Below, piece after piece: positions 55,169 to 64,000 of a stretch of DNA of 64,000 bases. Source of the DNA: Tulasnella sp. 424. Lineage: Eukaryota; Basidiomycota; Agaricomycetes; Cantharellales; Tulasnellaceae. The translations under genes and the position numbers were made by a program. The stretch lies in contig WSUB01000047.1 in the NCBI GenBank assembly GCA_019633425.1, positions 1-64,000 on the forward strand, given 5' to 3'. Positions within the stretch are counted from its first letter, which is position 1; the number at the start of each line of letters is the position of its first letter. Under the pieces are notes generated by a model, which had not been told where the DNA came from, searched no databases, and worked only from the letters and a program-made list of their open reading frames with translations.

Positions 55169-55924
55169 ATGACATAATCCTGTAGGAACAGGGTTTTCAG
55201 GGTCTATTGGATTTACTGGACTTAGAGCAGGTTTCAGGATCTTAGGCTTCATGGTTATGACATTTAGTCACAGGAGGTTTTAGGGAAATGATTGGGTAAG
55301 CACTAAGTCACTTGTTTCTCATCCTACAGCTGGGGCAATTTCTCATTACATGCTCAGCTACCTGATGATTGGTGTTCCCATTTAAGTCTTCCATGCAGTG
55401 AATTGACGGTTTCTCATGGAATGCATGGGTGTGCCCAATGAGAGACAGCTCATAGGGCTGATGGGAAACTACCTTATTATTGAAATGGAAAGTGAGACCT
55501 GAACCTAACAACCTAGAGACCATAAGTTGAGCGAAGTAAATTACATAGCTATATTTGCTGGGTTGGAATGGCAACCCCATCATGAGAAAATTCCCATTAT
55601 GCTCCAAATGGGGAAATGTAACAATTTTTTAGTTGTATGTAATGACTGGAAGGGCTGGCTAGTAATTCTATAATAAAAGATATATGGTGACAGAAAGAGA
55701 GTTGTGCATGCTAGAATGAGAACTTTAACAAATGTCACATGGTGCCTCCAATGGGAGCATTATCTTTCACAACACTGACTCTGAAAATGAGAACTTAGCC
55801 ATTGTCCCCATACTGGAGGACAAACCAACCATTCCCATTGCAGTCACTTGGGGGAGGTATATGAGGATTTCAAATTGTATTTTGGGCCTTGCCCAGGGTT
55901 TTTCAAATTGGGCATCTCCTAAAG

Positions 55925-56020
55925 GTGGAACGCAATATTTATGTATCGCCGATACTACCAGAAGAACGAAGAAGTTATGCTTTGATGATAAGGTTTGGGA
56001 CAAATATATGTACGTCTTAA
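55925..56020 (+). pseudogene. Displaced last exon of K3
   Basis: Reads NIYVSPILPEERRSYALM and FGTNICTS then TAA (56018-56020). It is the counterpart of K4's last exon (SIYVSPIPSEEREGYALM, FGTNICTF). It is cut off from the rest of K3 by the 2.2-kb element. Splicing out the element as part of an intron would be possible in principle, but the acceptor region has been replaced. Confidence 0.75.
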
Positions 56021-56293
56021 TGCCGGGGAGCGTCCGACAGTTTCTCAGCTACGTTTTAAATTCAGGGCGCGCAGAACTGACGAGGAAGAAAGCCGACGTC
56101 GCGGAGAAGGCAATCGAAGAGTCCAGAATCGAATCTCCCGTTACTACGTTTCGTCAAGATATCCTGGAAGACATCCCGATGTGATGAGTCTAATTTCGAC
56201 TTCAAGTTCGTAAAATCCCAAGTATATGTTCCCAAGGTCCCAAAACTACATGCTCTTCTCCTTTACAAAACTGATTTTTGCTCACGACGTCCG

Positions 56294-57190
56294 CTACAAG
56301 CTGCACTTCTCCTTCTCCGCTTCCTGGTACATGAGATCCACATCCCGCGTCTTGACTTCAGGTAAAAGTAAAATGAGACCTGCGCCCGCGAAGCGGTAGC
56401 GGAAGAAGACTAGAGGAAAGATTGACGAGTTAGTCAGATGTCCGGAAAGGGAGAGAACGAGGGACGGACTCCGGAAGACAGCCGGGTGCCAACTTTCTTT
56501 GACAGGGTGTTGAACACCAAAACGGAGATAACGGCCCCTTGCTTTAACGCAAGCTGCCGACATGCCGTGCGCAAAGGCCTTGAAGCCCGTCGGGAAGAGT
56601 TCAGGCGGGTAGATATATGTTGTACTATGAGTAAGAAAGAAAAAGAAAAAAGTCAACGGGAGTGGACCAGGTATGTACTTCGTCCGCGAAACGACGAGCT
56701 TGTTGTTCGGATTTCTTGTAACGAGTGGCTTCGGGTAGAGTGAGACGCTGGCAGAGAGTGCCGAAGGTGGGAACCAGGGAGACGCCGATGACGATGCGCC
56801 AGACTAATTAGGAAGAGACTTGGGGTTAGTGGTGACCAGGTAGTAAATTAGAAGATACGTACTTCCATCGAGAACTTCCATCACTTGCCAGCAGTACATC
56901 AAACGACATTGAAGACCAATCCGGCACCGAAGCTAACCTATCCTTAATTGCTGAAGATATAAGCGAGCATGGTCCCTCGCTTGCGAAAGTTGGAGGTGAT
57001 CACGTGATGTGGGATAGTCTCCGCCGATGCTGACCGTGACGCCGAGAAGGATTCGAAACATTGCAAGGTCGATGGGGGATCACTCTGGTGAGAGGGAGCC
57101 GGTGGGATTTGTTAGGGGAAGGATGGTGGCGACGATGATGAGCATGAGCTGCTTGCTGTCTGTGATGGAGGCGAGGGGGGGATGGTGAGC
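56294..57190 (-). pseudogene. PHO84-type phosphate transporter relic, copy 1
   Basis: The C-terminal end reads LFPTGFKAFAHGMSAA, then FAGAGLILLLPEVKTRDVDL and a stop at 56294-56296, matching the MFS phosphate:H+ symporter family. Near 57000 the sequence matches the N-terminal part of the sister copy (61.7-61.9 kb). The central exons present in that copy (about 800 bp, TM segments around the central loop) are missing: at 56650-56700 the sequence jumps directly between the flanking parts. A long oligo-T/A stretch and frame breaks confirm it is dead. Confidence 0.75.
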
Positions 57191-57634
57191 GAACGTGCTA
57201 GGATGGACGGATCGTTAGGCGCGATTACGTACGAAATCTGCTTCATATCTGGTATGTCTACAGGCTCTGATGCTGTCATTTTCCTGCACTCGTGGGTTGG
57301 GACATCATGGGGGAAGACAAAGAGATGGTTTTGGAACCCTGGGAACAGACCGTTTCGGGAAGGTTGTTCGTACGCAATCTCGACTCGGACCCTTCGGTTG
57401 GGCTTGAACGAAGGTTAGTCCCACCGTCCCATCAACGCTCGGGCCAAAACTCTAAGTATCCCATTTTCGGTGAACAAACCACTAAGAGGGCTTGGCAATA
57501 AATGTACGTTACAACAACCATTTAGTGCGAAATCGTGACTCGATACAAATCCAACATCTATGCTTCGCACGTTTGGGAAAACAAACCCTTCCCATCTTGC
57601 TCACTGTACAGCCTTTACGTGATTCCGGAGCACT
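57191..57634. other. Intergenic, K4 upstream, repeated near 62.0-62.34 kb
   Basis: 57290-57530 is similar to 62090-62345 (for example GGGGGAAGACAA, CCCATTTTCGGTGAACA). The last 120 bp match the conserved 5' flank of K3 and K5. No gene of its own. Confidence 0.6.
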
Positions 57635-60177
57635 ATGTCTGAAGATGCATCATACGACTACGAGGCTTTACAAAAGGCCCTGGTGCGTCGGCCTAATCCA
57701 CTAGTAGGATTATACACATCTGACCATTGTACAACGACCGTGACCACAAGGCGTCCGCCCTTACCTTACTTGAGCCCCTGCGAGTCAGTCGTGATCGTCT
57801 CACTCTATTCCCAGGGCGGCGATTCTCCGGCGGGTATGGGGTAGTTGTCAAGACCAGTTTGAAAGGACAAGGCTCCGATTTGGGCGTCCGGGCTGTTGCC
57901 GTCAAAAAGCTTCGAATGTCGGAAGACGACGACCTTCGGATTACCATTGTAAGGACAGATTTGTAATTTCAGGCAGAGCACTCACGAACGAAATGTCACA
58001 TATTAATAGCGGCTTGTAAGGGAGATGAAATTGTGGGCCGAGTTGAAACACCCGAATATTGTACCTTTTATTGGCTTTCACATCGGCGAAGATGTAGCAT
58101 GGTTGATCTCGGATTGGGCGCCGAATGGAAATGTCCAGGATTTTCTTACTGAGAGCGAAGTGGACTCTGCTACTCGCTTGAGAATAGTCAGGCGTTTCTT
58201 CGATTGCTGAGCCTTGGCACCTTGCTAACCTTAATTTCTCCAGGTCATGGACGTGGCTAGTGGCCTCGTCTATCTTCATGGGCTCGACCCTCCAATCTGC
58301 CATGGCGACATCAAACCTGTGAGTGTCACCGTTACTCTCCCGCAGGCGCTCGCCAATAGTAAGCTCCTTCAGGGCAACATCCTTATCAATCACGAGATCC
58401 GTGCCATGCTTGCGGACTTCGGTCTCCCCAGAGCGCTTGAAGCGAACTCAACTGGGTTAACGACCTCAAAAACCATCAAGGGATCTTTACGATACATGAG
58501 TCCAGAGTTACTCATGCAAAATGCGTCCCATACGCTCGCTAGCGACGTCTGGGCCTTCGGATGCGTGGCATTAGAGGTGGAGTACCCGTCGTGTGAGGAT
58601 ATGCATAGGGGCGCTGAATTCACAGTGTTGGACGTTGGGACGACCTTAGATTCTTACCTCAACTACTCCCTTCGACGAATATCAGGGTGAACCACAAATA
58701 CTTCTTCAACTAGTCCAGGGGACTCTTCCAGCGTTAATGCACGGTCATTTGGCCAACGCTTTGGATGTAGAATTACGGTGGCTTCTAGATAGTTGTTGGA
58801 CGATGTCGCCTGAGCGCAGACCGACAATGGAGGAGTGCTTAAAAACAATCCGACTACAATCTCAGCTACTTGGCTTTCAGCTAGTCACAGGAGAAGGGTG
58901 GTCAGCACATTTCGATGCCAGAGTCTTCCCTGAATTCAACTTAGAGTGCTTGCAGAGGAACGTGTAGGTGGCTGGGTACCCTAGATGGCCAGGACGTGTA
59001 CCTGCTGATGTGACTCCAATAGTGTCCCGGATTATCTGGGTTTTTTATCGGGAGGAGAACGTTATCTATTTTTGGACCCCCCTGGATATCGTCAAAACCG
59101 TGGATATTAGGACAAATACTGAAAATACGTCAGCGACCTTGTTTCTCGTCAAACTCTATTCCGGCCTGCTAATCGATAATCCCAGCAGTGTAGCCCAAGG
59201 GTCATGCTCTTATTATGCATTTGAGCCGGAATGCCGCTATTTTTTGCTCATCCAGACTGGGAGTGTCACAGTATGCAACGAGCCTGCGGTTGCATTTCGT
59301 AGAGTACTCATTTATTTATTACAGGTCTGGGACTCGACATCAAACAACGCTATATTCTGCGCCTTTCTACCACTCTACATTCCTCTCCCAAGCATCCGAC
59401 CGTGGGTCAAGATTCTGCATCTCTGGCGACGGCCGCATTCTTACAGCTGTTGACAACGCCGGGAATGCCCTGTATATATGGAACACTTCGTCCGGAAGTC
59501 TCTGCAACTTACTATTGACAGTGCGCGAAGCTGGAGCAAGAGGTATCGAACTGTCTTTTGATGGGCGATACGCTGCACTCCCCGAGAATGGGCACGGGGT
59601 CGAGCTCTACGACACCCAAAGCTTGCGGTTTGTAAAACATTTACAGGAGGAGTATCAGGGTCACAACCTCGTGTCGTGGACACAGCATAGTCAAAAGGTT
59701 GTAGTTGGGACGAGCCACTGGGTAAAGATCTGGGACATGGACGTGTCTGAAGAGCCATCGAATGAGATTTCTTCAAGTCCTTCAAAGATGTCCTCAGTCT
59801 CTTATGAAGGGAATTCCCCGTGTTGGATGAGCTTTTGGCATCCGGTGAGCCAACCGGCTGAAGGAAATTCTAATGCTGAAACGGGATGACTAGGAACGAG
59901 TAAACGAAATGCATATGTCCAGAGATGATGCCTTACTGGTGACAATCTGCGGACGGAAGCGTGTCACTGTATGGGACCTTTATCTTGGGACCTGTTGCCT
60001 TGTTATTAACCTGGAGGAGTCCCCTCGTGAGTAGGATGAATCGTTAGATACGATGACCCCTTCGCATTGACGAGTCTTTTACTAGACCATTCAATTTACG
60101 TGTCGCCAATACCGTCAGAGGAGCGAGAAGGCTATGCTTTGATGCTCAAGTTCGGGACAAATATATGTACGTTTTGA
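57635..60177 (+). CDS. K4: protein kinase-WD40 gene, WD40 part frameshifted
   Basis: ATG 57635 (MSEDASYDYEALQKAL). The kinase exons are all open: GGYGVVVKTSLKG, VRAVAVKKLRMSEDDDL, LKHPNIVPFIGFHIGEDVA, PPICHGDIKP-GNILI, MLADFGLPRALEANSTGL (Pro after DFGL), KGSLRYMSPELL, ILTSTTPF and CWTMSPERRPTMEEC. The linker is EGWSAHFDARVFPEFNLECL. In the first WD40 strand (FLSGGERYLFLDPPG) one extra base, in a C6 run at about 59077-59082, shifts the frame relative to K3 and gives TAG at 59108-59110. A second frame change occurs around 59390. Later blades are still recognisable (FCISGDGRILTAVDNAGNAL, SFDGRYAALPENGHGVELYD), to the last exon ending TGA 60175-60177. It either makes a kinase of roughly 400 residues with no WD40 domain or is a young pseudogene. 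Confidence 0.65.
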
Positions 60178-60438
60178 TTCCGGGGGAAAGTCCGACAGTT
60201 CTCAGCCACATTTGAAATGCAGGGCGCGCGGAAATGACGAGGAAGAAAGCCGGCACAGTAGAGAATGCAATCGAAGATTCCAGAATGGGATCTCCTATTC
60301 CTGCGTTTCATTAAGATTTAATGGAGGATATTGAGATGTCATGAGCCTCATTTTGAACCTTCCAAGCCGTAAAATCCCAATTACATGTTCCCTAAATCCT
60401 AAAACTACATTCTGCTATCCGTTACGGGACTGATTTTC

Positions 60439-61972
60439 CTACGACGTGCGCTGTAACCTTCGCTTCTTCTTCTCCTCTTCCTCGTACACGAGATCCGCGT
60501 CGCGCATCTTGGCCTCAGGGAGAAGTAAAGTGAAACCTGCATCTGCGATGGAGCAGGCGAAGAAGACTAGAGGATATAGTGATGGGTTAGTAACATGTCC
60601 GGAGAGGGAGAGGGAGAGGGAGAGGAAGAGGGACGCACTCCAGAGGATAGCCGGGGTACCAACCTTGGACAGGGTATTGAACACCAAAGCAGAGATGATG
60701 GCCCAAGCTTTACCGCAAGCTGCCGACATGCCGTGTGCAAAGGCTTTGAAACGTGTCGGGAAGACTTCGGATGGGTAGATAAGTCGTTCTAGGTGTATGA
60801 AAGGGGAAACGTCAACAAAAGAGGACAGGATACACGATCAGAAACAACGCACGAGTTGGCACCAAAGTTGAAGAAGAACTGGAGAAGAGCGAAGCAGACG
60901 ATAAACGCCGGCTTGCTAAGGTTATGGAACCGTCCAGCGAGGATAGCCACTGCAAGCGTTGGGGTCAATATTCGCCAAACTGTCCACAATTAACGTTTCC
61001 GCCTACGCACGGAAGAAAGCCTCCATCCAGAAACCCATCAACTGGATCTTCTTCTTTCCCAGCCGCTCCACCGTCAAAATAGTCGCATAATAGCCGGGAA
61101 CGAATCCAAGGGCGGTTTTGATGATGTTGCCCTCAGCCAAACGATAGAGCTTCTCCCAAGCGGTCGACCCTGTATGACCATCGAATCCAATTTGTTGCAG
61201 CGCGACGTTTTGGTTCAAATTGATTCCACGAAAGGCGATATCGAGGAGGAACCAGCGCATGCATGTGCCCAGAAGGATCTTGAAGTGACGCCATTCGGAG
61301 AAGTAGGCGACACATTCGCCGATTTGGCGAGGCTTGTTTTCTTGCGGTGGTGCGGAGATGGAGGCGGACTCAGAGGGTTTGATGTCAGATGAAGAAGAGG
61401 ATGCGGATGGTTCCTGAGGTTGTTCGGGAACGGAAACAGAGGCTTCGTTCTTTTTCTTGAGATTGTCGGCGGCGTATTCTTCGTTCGCGAGAGGACGAGC
61501 CGGTGGTCGGGATTTCTTGGAACGAGTGGCTTCGGATAGGGTGAGACGCTGGTAGAGAGTGCCGAAGGCGGGAACCAGGGAGACGCCGATGACGCTAATT
61601 AGGAGGAGACTTGGAGTCAGTGCTGACCTTTTAGTAAATTAGAAGATACACAATTCCGTCGACGTTGGAGAACTTACATCACTTGCCAATAGCACATCAA
61701 AAGACAATTAAGACCAAGCTGGTACTGAAGCTACCCCATCTTGGTTGCTGAAGATATAAGCGAACATGGTCCCCCGCACGCGAAGGTTGGCTCGGTCGCA
61801 GGTGATAGTGGCCGACATAGGGGAGTCGACGTTGAGAAGGATTCGGAACATTGCCAGGTAGATCAGGGATCCCTCTAGTGAGAGGGAGTCGGTGGGAGTG
61901 CCAGAGTAAGGATGGTGGCGAAGAATATAAGCATCAGCTCCTTGCTGTCTGTAGATGGACCTGGGGGGCATG
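60439..61972 (-). pseudogene. PHO84-type phosphate transporter relic, copy 2
   Basis: Much of a phosphate:H+ symporter is readable: MSATITCDRANLRVRGTM, MRWFLLDIAFRGINLNQNVA, LQQIGFDGHTGSTAWEKLY, TALGFVPGYYATILTVERLG, FIVCFALLQFFFNFGANS, FKAFAHGMSAACGKAWAIIS and ADAGFTLLLPEAKMRDADL, stop 60439-60441. Faults: the first TM segments are missing (the only ATG, 61971, opens a stretch with no signature). The GGDYPMSA signature has shrunk to NVDSPMSA. At about 60777 two bases are missing where copy 1 reads TTYIYP, shifting the frame. The low-complexity central loop (EPSASSSSS) is retained. It sits downstream of K4 in opposite orientation, as copy 1 does after K3, so kinase and transporter were duplicated together. 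Confidence 0.78.
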
Positions 61973-62989
61973 GTGAGTGAACGCGTTAGGATGGACTGAT
62001 CGTTATAAATTTCAAGGTGTGATGACGCACGAACTCTGCCCCGTATCTCCTGTGTCTACAGACTCCGACGTTGTTGATCATCTTTCTGCACTCGTGGGTT
62101 GGGACACCGGGGGAAGACAAGGAGATCGTTGTGGAACCCTACGAACAGGAAAGGTTGTGTGTTATGGCAATCTGGACTCAGTGACGTAGGCTCAGGAACG
62201 AAGGTTCCTCCTCTCAGCGAATGGCACCTCGCCCCACCGTTCCTATCAACGCTCGCGCCGAAACTCTGGGTCTTATCCCATTTTCGGTGAACAGACGATT
62301 CAGAGGGCATAGTAATAAATACGTTACAACAGCCATCTGTTGCGAAAGTCGTCCAGTCTGTGCCCTAGCAGTCCCCGACTCAGTCGTAGAAGGTCGTAGA
62401 TAGATAGATAGACAGGGTTCTGTCGGTCAAAATGGCACATCGTTCCTGATACCAGGCACCTTGTCCCACGTACGCTTACGAAAGCCTCCACTCGCCTCAC
62501 ACAGTCTCCCGTCACGGTTGGACTTGCTCCCTGAGCCAGAACATATGTACATACCTTGCGATCTTGCGATCTTGCTTTTGTCAACTAACATCACTCCTTA
62601 AACGCTTATCAGACTCTCTCGGACTGAATACACTGCGTATACACAGGAGCTGAGTCTACGACAACGATATTCGCCACTATCCTCTGTCGAATCTAAAATG
62701 AGAAACCATATCCAGCAGACAGGAAATTTTATCAACCGCGAGAAGCCCGAACGTAAAGTTCCAGCGGATGTGATCGGTGTCCTTGGGGTGCAACTTGAAG
62801 TGATTTTCCCCAACAATAGATCTACTCCCCGAAGCCAGCCCGGAATGCCCATGGCCAAGAAGCCTTTGTCCTCGCAAAGTTGTGGTCTATGAAATTGAAG
62901 CTGAGTCTGAGCGGGTTCCCGACTTCGTCACTGAACTCCCATCCATATATGTTCCCCAGAGAGGCACTATTTATCAAAGGCGTTCAATT
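61973..62989. other. Unit boundary and about 540 bp of unique DNA
   Basis: 62.0-62.34 kb repeats 57.2-57.53 kb. 62345-62880 has no counterpart elsewhere in the window and no gene was recognised in it; a short GATA/TAGA run lies at 62399-62413. From about 62990 similarity to the 3' end of K2 begins. Confidence 0.55.
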
Positions 62990-63330
62990 TCGACATCTTG
63001 TAGAGCAATGAATTCCGCGGTTGACGGTGGCACCAAATTCTGCGATCCGCAGTCGGGGGTTTCTGAGTTGATGGTGAAGCTCAGACGCTTGAGAAGGTGA
63101 GTATGAATATTTTATTTTCGTTACAGATAGCCTAAATGATAATCAACGTTCCACAAGCGGACCATTTCGACGTGAGTCCAAAGTGCAGGAGGGTGGTTGG
63201 CAACGGCTAAAGGATATCAAAGTAACATATGTAAGGCTGGACTGAAAGGACCCTATCTTTATTTCGAGCTGACCTTAACTGTAGGGCGTTATGGGATCAC
63301 TCGAGCAACATCCGTCTGGAAGTAATTCAT
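62990..63330 (+). pseudogene. Relic of a K2-like WD40 3' end
   Basis: FCDPQSGVSELMVKLRRLR matches LWDPKSGVSELKMKLKGLR of K2. The following intron, the HFD...GGWLAT-like exon (with a base change creating GTGAGT) and the last exon start GGCGTTATGGGA are all recognisable. Everything upstream (kinase and five or six blades) is gone. It shows that a K2-K3 pair was once duplicated as a block. Confidence 0.75.
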
Positions 63331-63781
63331 TCCGTGCTTAGTCCTCTTTCGCAATGCCCGCATGTAGTCAAGCGTCGCGGAGTGCCTTTCCGTCAAGACC
63401 GTTTGTGGATAAAATCACTTTCTCAACTCCAGAGCTCTGTAAATACATGGGTTTGAACTCGCCGCTGATAGCGTAAGCATCTCGAAACTGAGGTTACGAA
63501 TTTAAACACAACGCAAAGACCTAAGAGTCTCCAAGCGTTACCCCAAACCCTGGTGCTAGTTATTCAAGGTCGCCCTCGAACACTGAGGAAAATCAAGAGA
63601 TTATTCGCTGGACCGGTAGGATGGGCAAAAAAAAACCATTCCCTATATCAATGCGACGACTACATGACGCGAAATCGTGACTTGATATAAATCCAACATC
63701 TATGCTTCACACGTTTGAGAAAACGAAACCCTCCGTCCACATCCTTCTTCACTGCACAGCTTTGCTTGATCTCCGAACACT
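63331..63781. other. K5 upstream region
   Basis: Matches 50818-51262 between K2 and K3, including the conserved GCGAAATCGTGACT and AAATCCAACATCTATGCTTC blocks. No gene of its own. Confidence 0.6.
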
Positions 63782-64000
63782 ATGTCCGAAAATGCATCCT
63801 ACGATTACGAGGCTTTACAAAAAGCCCTGGTGCGTCCGAGGCCTAATCCACTAATAGGATGATACACATCTGATCATCGTACTACGACCGCAAGGCGTCT
63901 GCCCTGACCTCACTCGAGCCTCTACGAATCAGTCGTGACCGTCTTACAGTACTCCCAGGCCGACGATTCTCTGGAGGATACGGGGTTGTTGTCAAGGCCA
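63782..64000 (+). CDS. K5: protein kinase-WD40 gene, 5' end only
   Basis: Starts MSENASYDYEALQKAL at ATG 63782, intron GTGCGTCC...CGCAAG, then ASALTSLEPLRISRDRLTVL, PGRRFSGGYGVVVKA up to the window edge. All visible positions agree with a functional start of a K3-like gene (Gly loop GGYGVV present). Whether the rest is intact lies outside the window. Confidence 0.75.

Larger units (their letters stand above)
53700..55932. mobile_element. 2.2-kb terminal-inverted-repeat element in K3
   Basis: Long inverted repeats of about 80 bp flank the segment. The left end (53718 on: ATGCCCAATTTGAAACACC, then GGGCAAGGCCCAAAA) matches the reverse complement of the right end (to 55915: ATGCCCAATTTGAAAAACCC, then GGGCAAGGCCCAAAA). 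Both continue through ATATACCTCCCCCAAG to GCAATGGG. Weaker similarity reaches out to 53700 and 55932. The interior is AT-rich compared with the surrounding genes and has no transposase-like frame, so the element is non-autonomous. It separates the last exon of K3 (present and contiguous in K4) from the gene. The superfamily is not assigned; no clean target-site duplication could be read. Confidence 0.8.

Noticed and set aside
55732..56184. 150-codon plus-strand frame
   Set aside because: It begins inside the TIR element and crosses into the displaced last exon of K3 in a different frame from the one conserved with K4. It is treated as a by-product of the insertion.
62598..62858. 86-codon minus frame in the unique 540 bp
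   Set aside because: No motif, no splice-supported extension, and no counterpart in the other duplication units.

Overview
The window reads as nuclear DNA of a basidiomycete fungus, probably an Agaricomycete. Genes are dense and on both strands, with many short (about 50-65 bp) GT-AG introns and CTAAC/CTAAT-like branch points. The gene set fits this: a STE3-type mating pheromone receptor, an APC/C activator of the Cdh1 type, GT90 (CAP10) and GT71 (Mnn1) glycosyltransferases, Vps68, Gut2 and a DHTKD1-type 2-oxoacid dehydrogenase. No rRNA, CRISPR array or bacterial-type operon was seen. All gene models were spliced by eye, so internal exon borders are approximate unless stated.

Layout. 1-1.75 kb: repeat-rich DNA with a duplicated 145-bp block ending in CCTAA repeats. 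1.75-3.34 kb: STE3 receptor (-), preceded upstream by an unusual tandem array of related exons (3.4-4.7 kb) and a GGGACGC repeat field. 5.9-8.6 kb: Cdh1/Fizzy-related (-). 9.27-9.35 kb: intron-containing tRNA-Thr. 9.6-18.4 kb: three class I methyltransferase genes and a voltage-gated K+ channel, reshaped by tandem segmental duplication that left a dead partial channel copy; one copy carries a 98-bp N gap that looks like an assembly artefact. 18.7-28.5 kb: GT90 gene, aldo-keto reductase (+), FAD-glycerol-3-phosphate dehydrogenase (-), second GT90 gene. 29.2-32.0 kb: first kinase-WD40 gene (-). 33.0-47.3 kb: F-box protein, DHTKD1-like E1, a fourth methyltransferase, Vps68, a proline/serine-rich unknown protein and a GT71 mannosyltransferase.

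48-64 kb: a tandem array of genes fusing a Ser/Thr (TKL-like) kinase domain to a C-terminal WD40 domain. K2 and K3 look coding. K3 has lost its native last exon to a 2.2-kb terminal-inverted-repeat element. K4 keeps an intact kinase but its WD40 part is frameshifted. A relic of a K2-like 3' end and the start of K5 follow. The units are interleaved with two decayed copies of a PHO84-type phosphate transporter. With K1 at 29-32 kb this makes five kinase-WD40 genes plus one relic in 35 kb. The architecture (signalling effector at the N terminus, repeat sensor at the C terminus, tandem birth and death) resembles that of fungal NLR-like receptors, although no NTPase domain is present. This is the best candidate in the window for an undescribed system.
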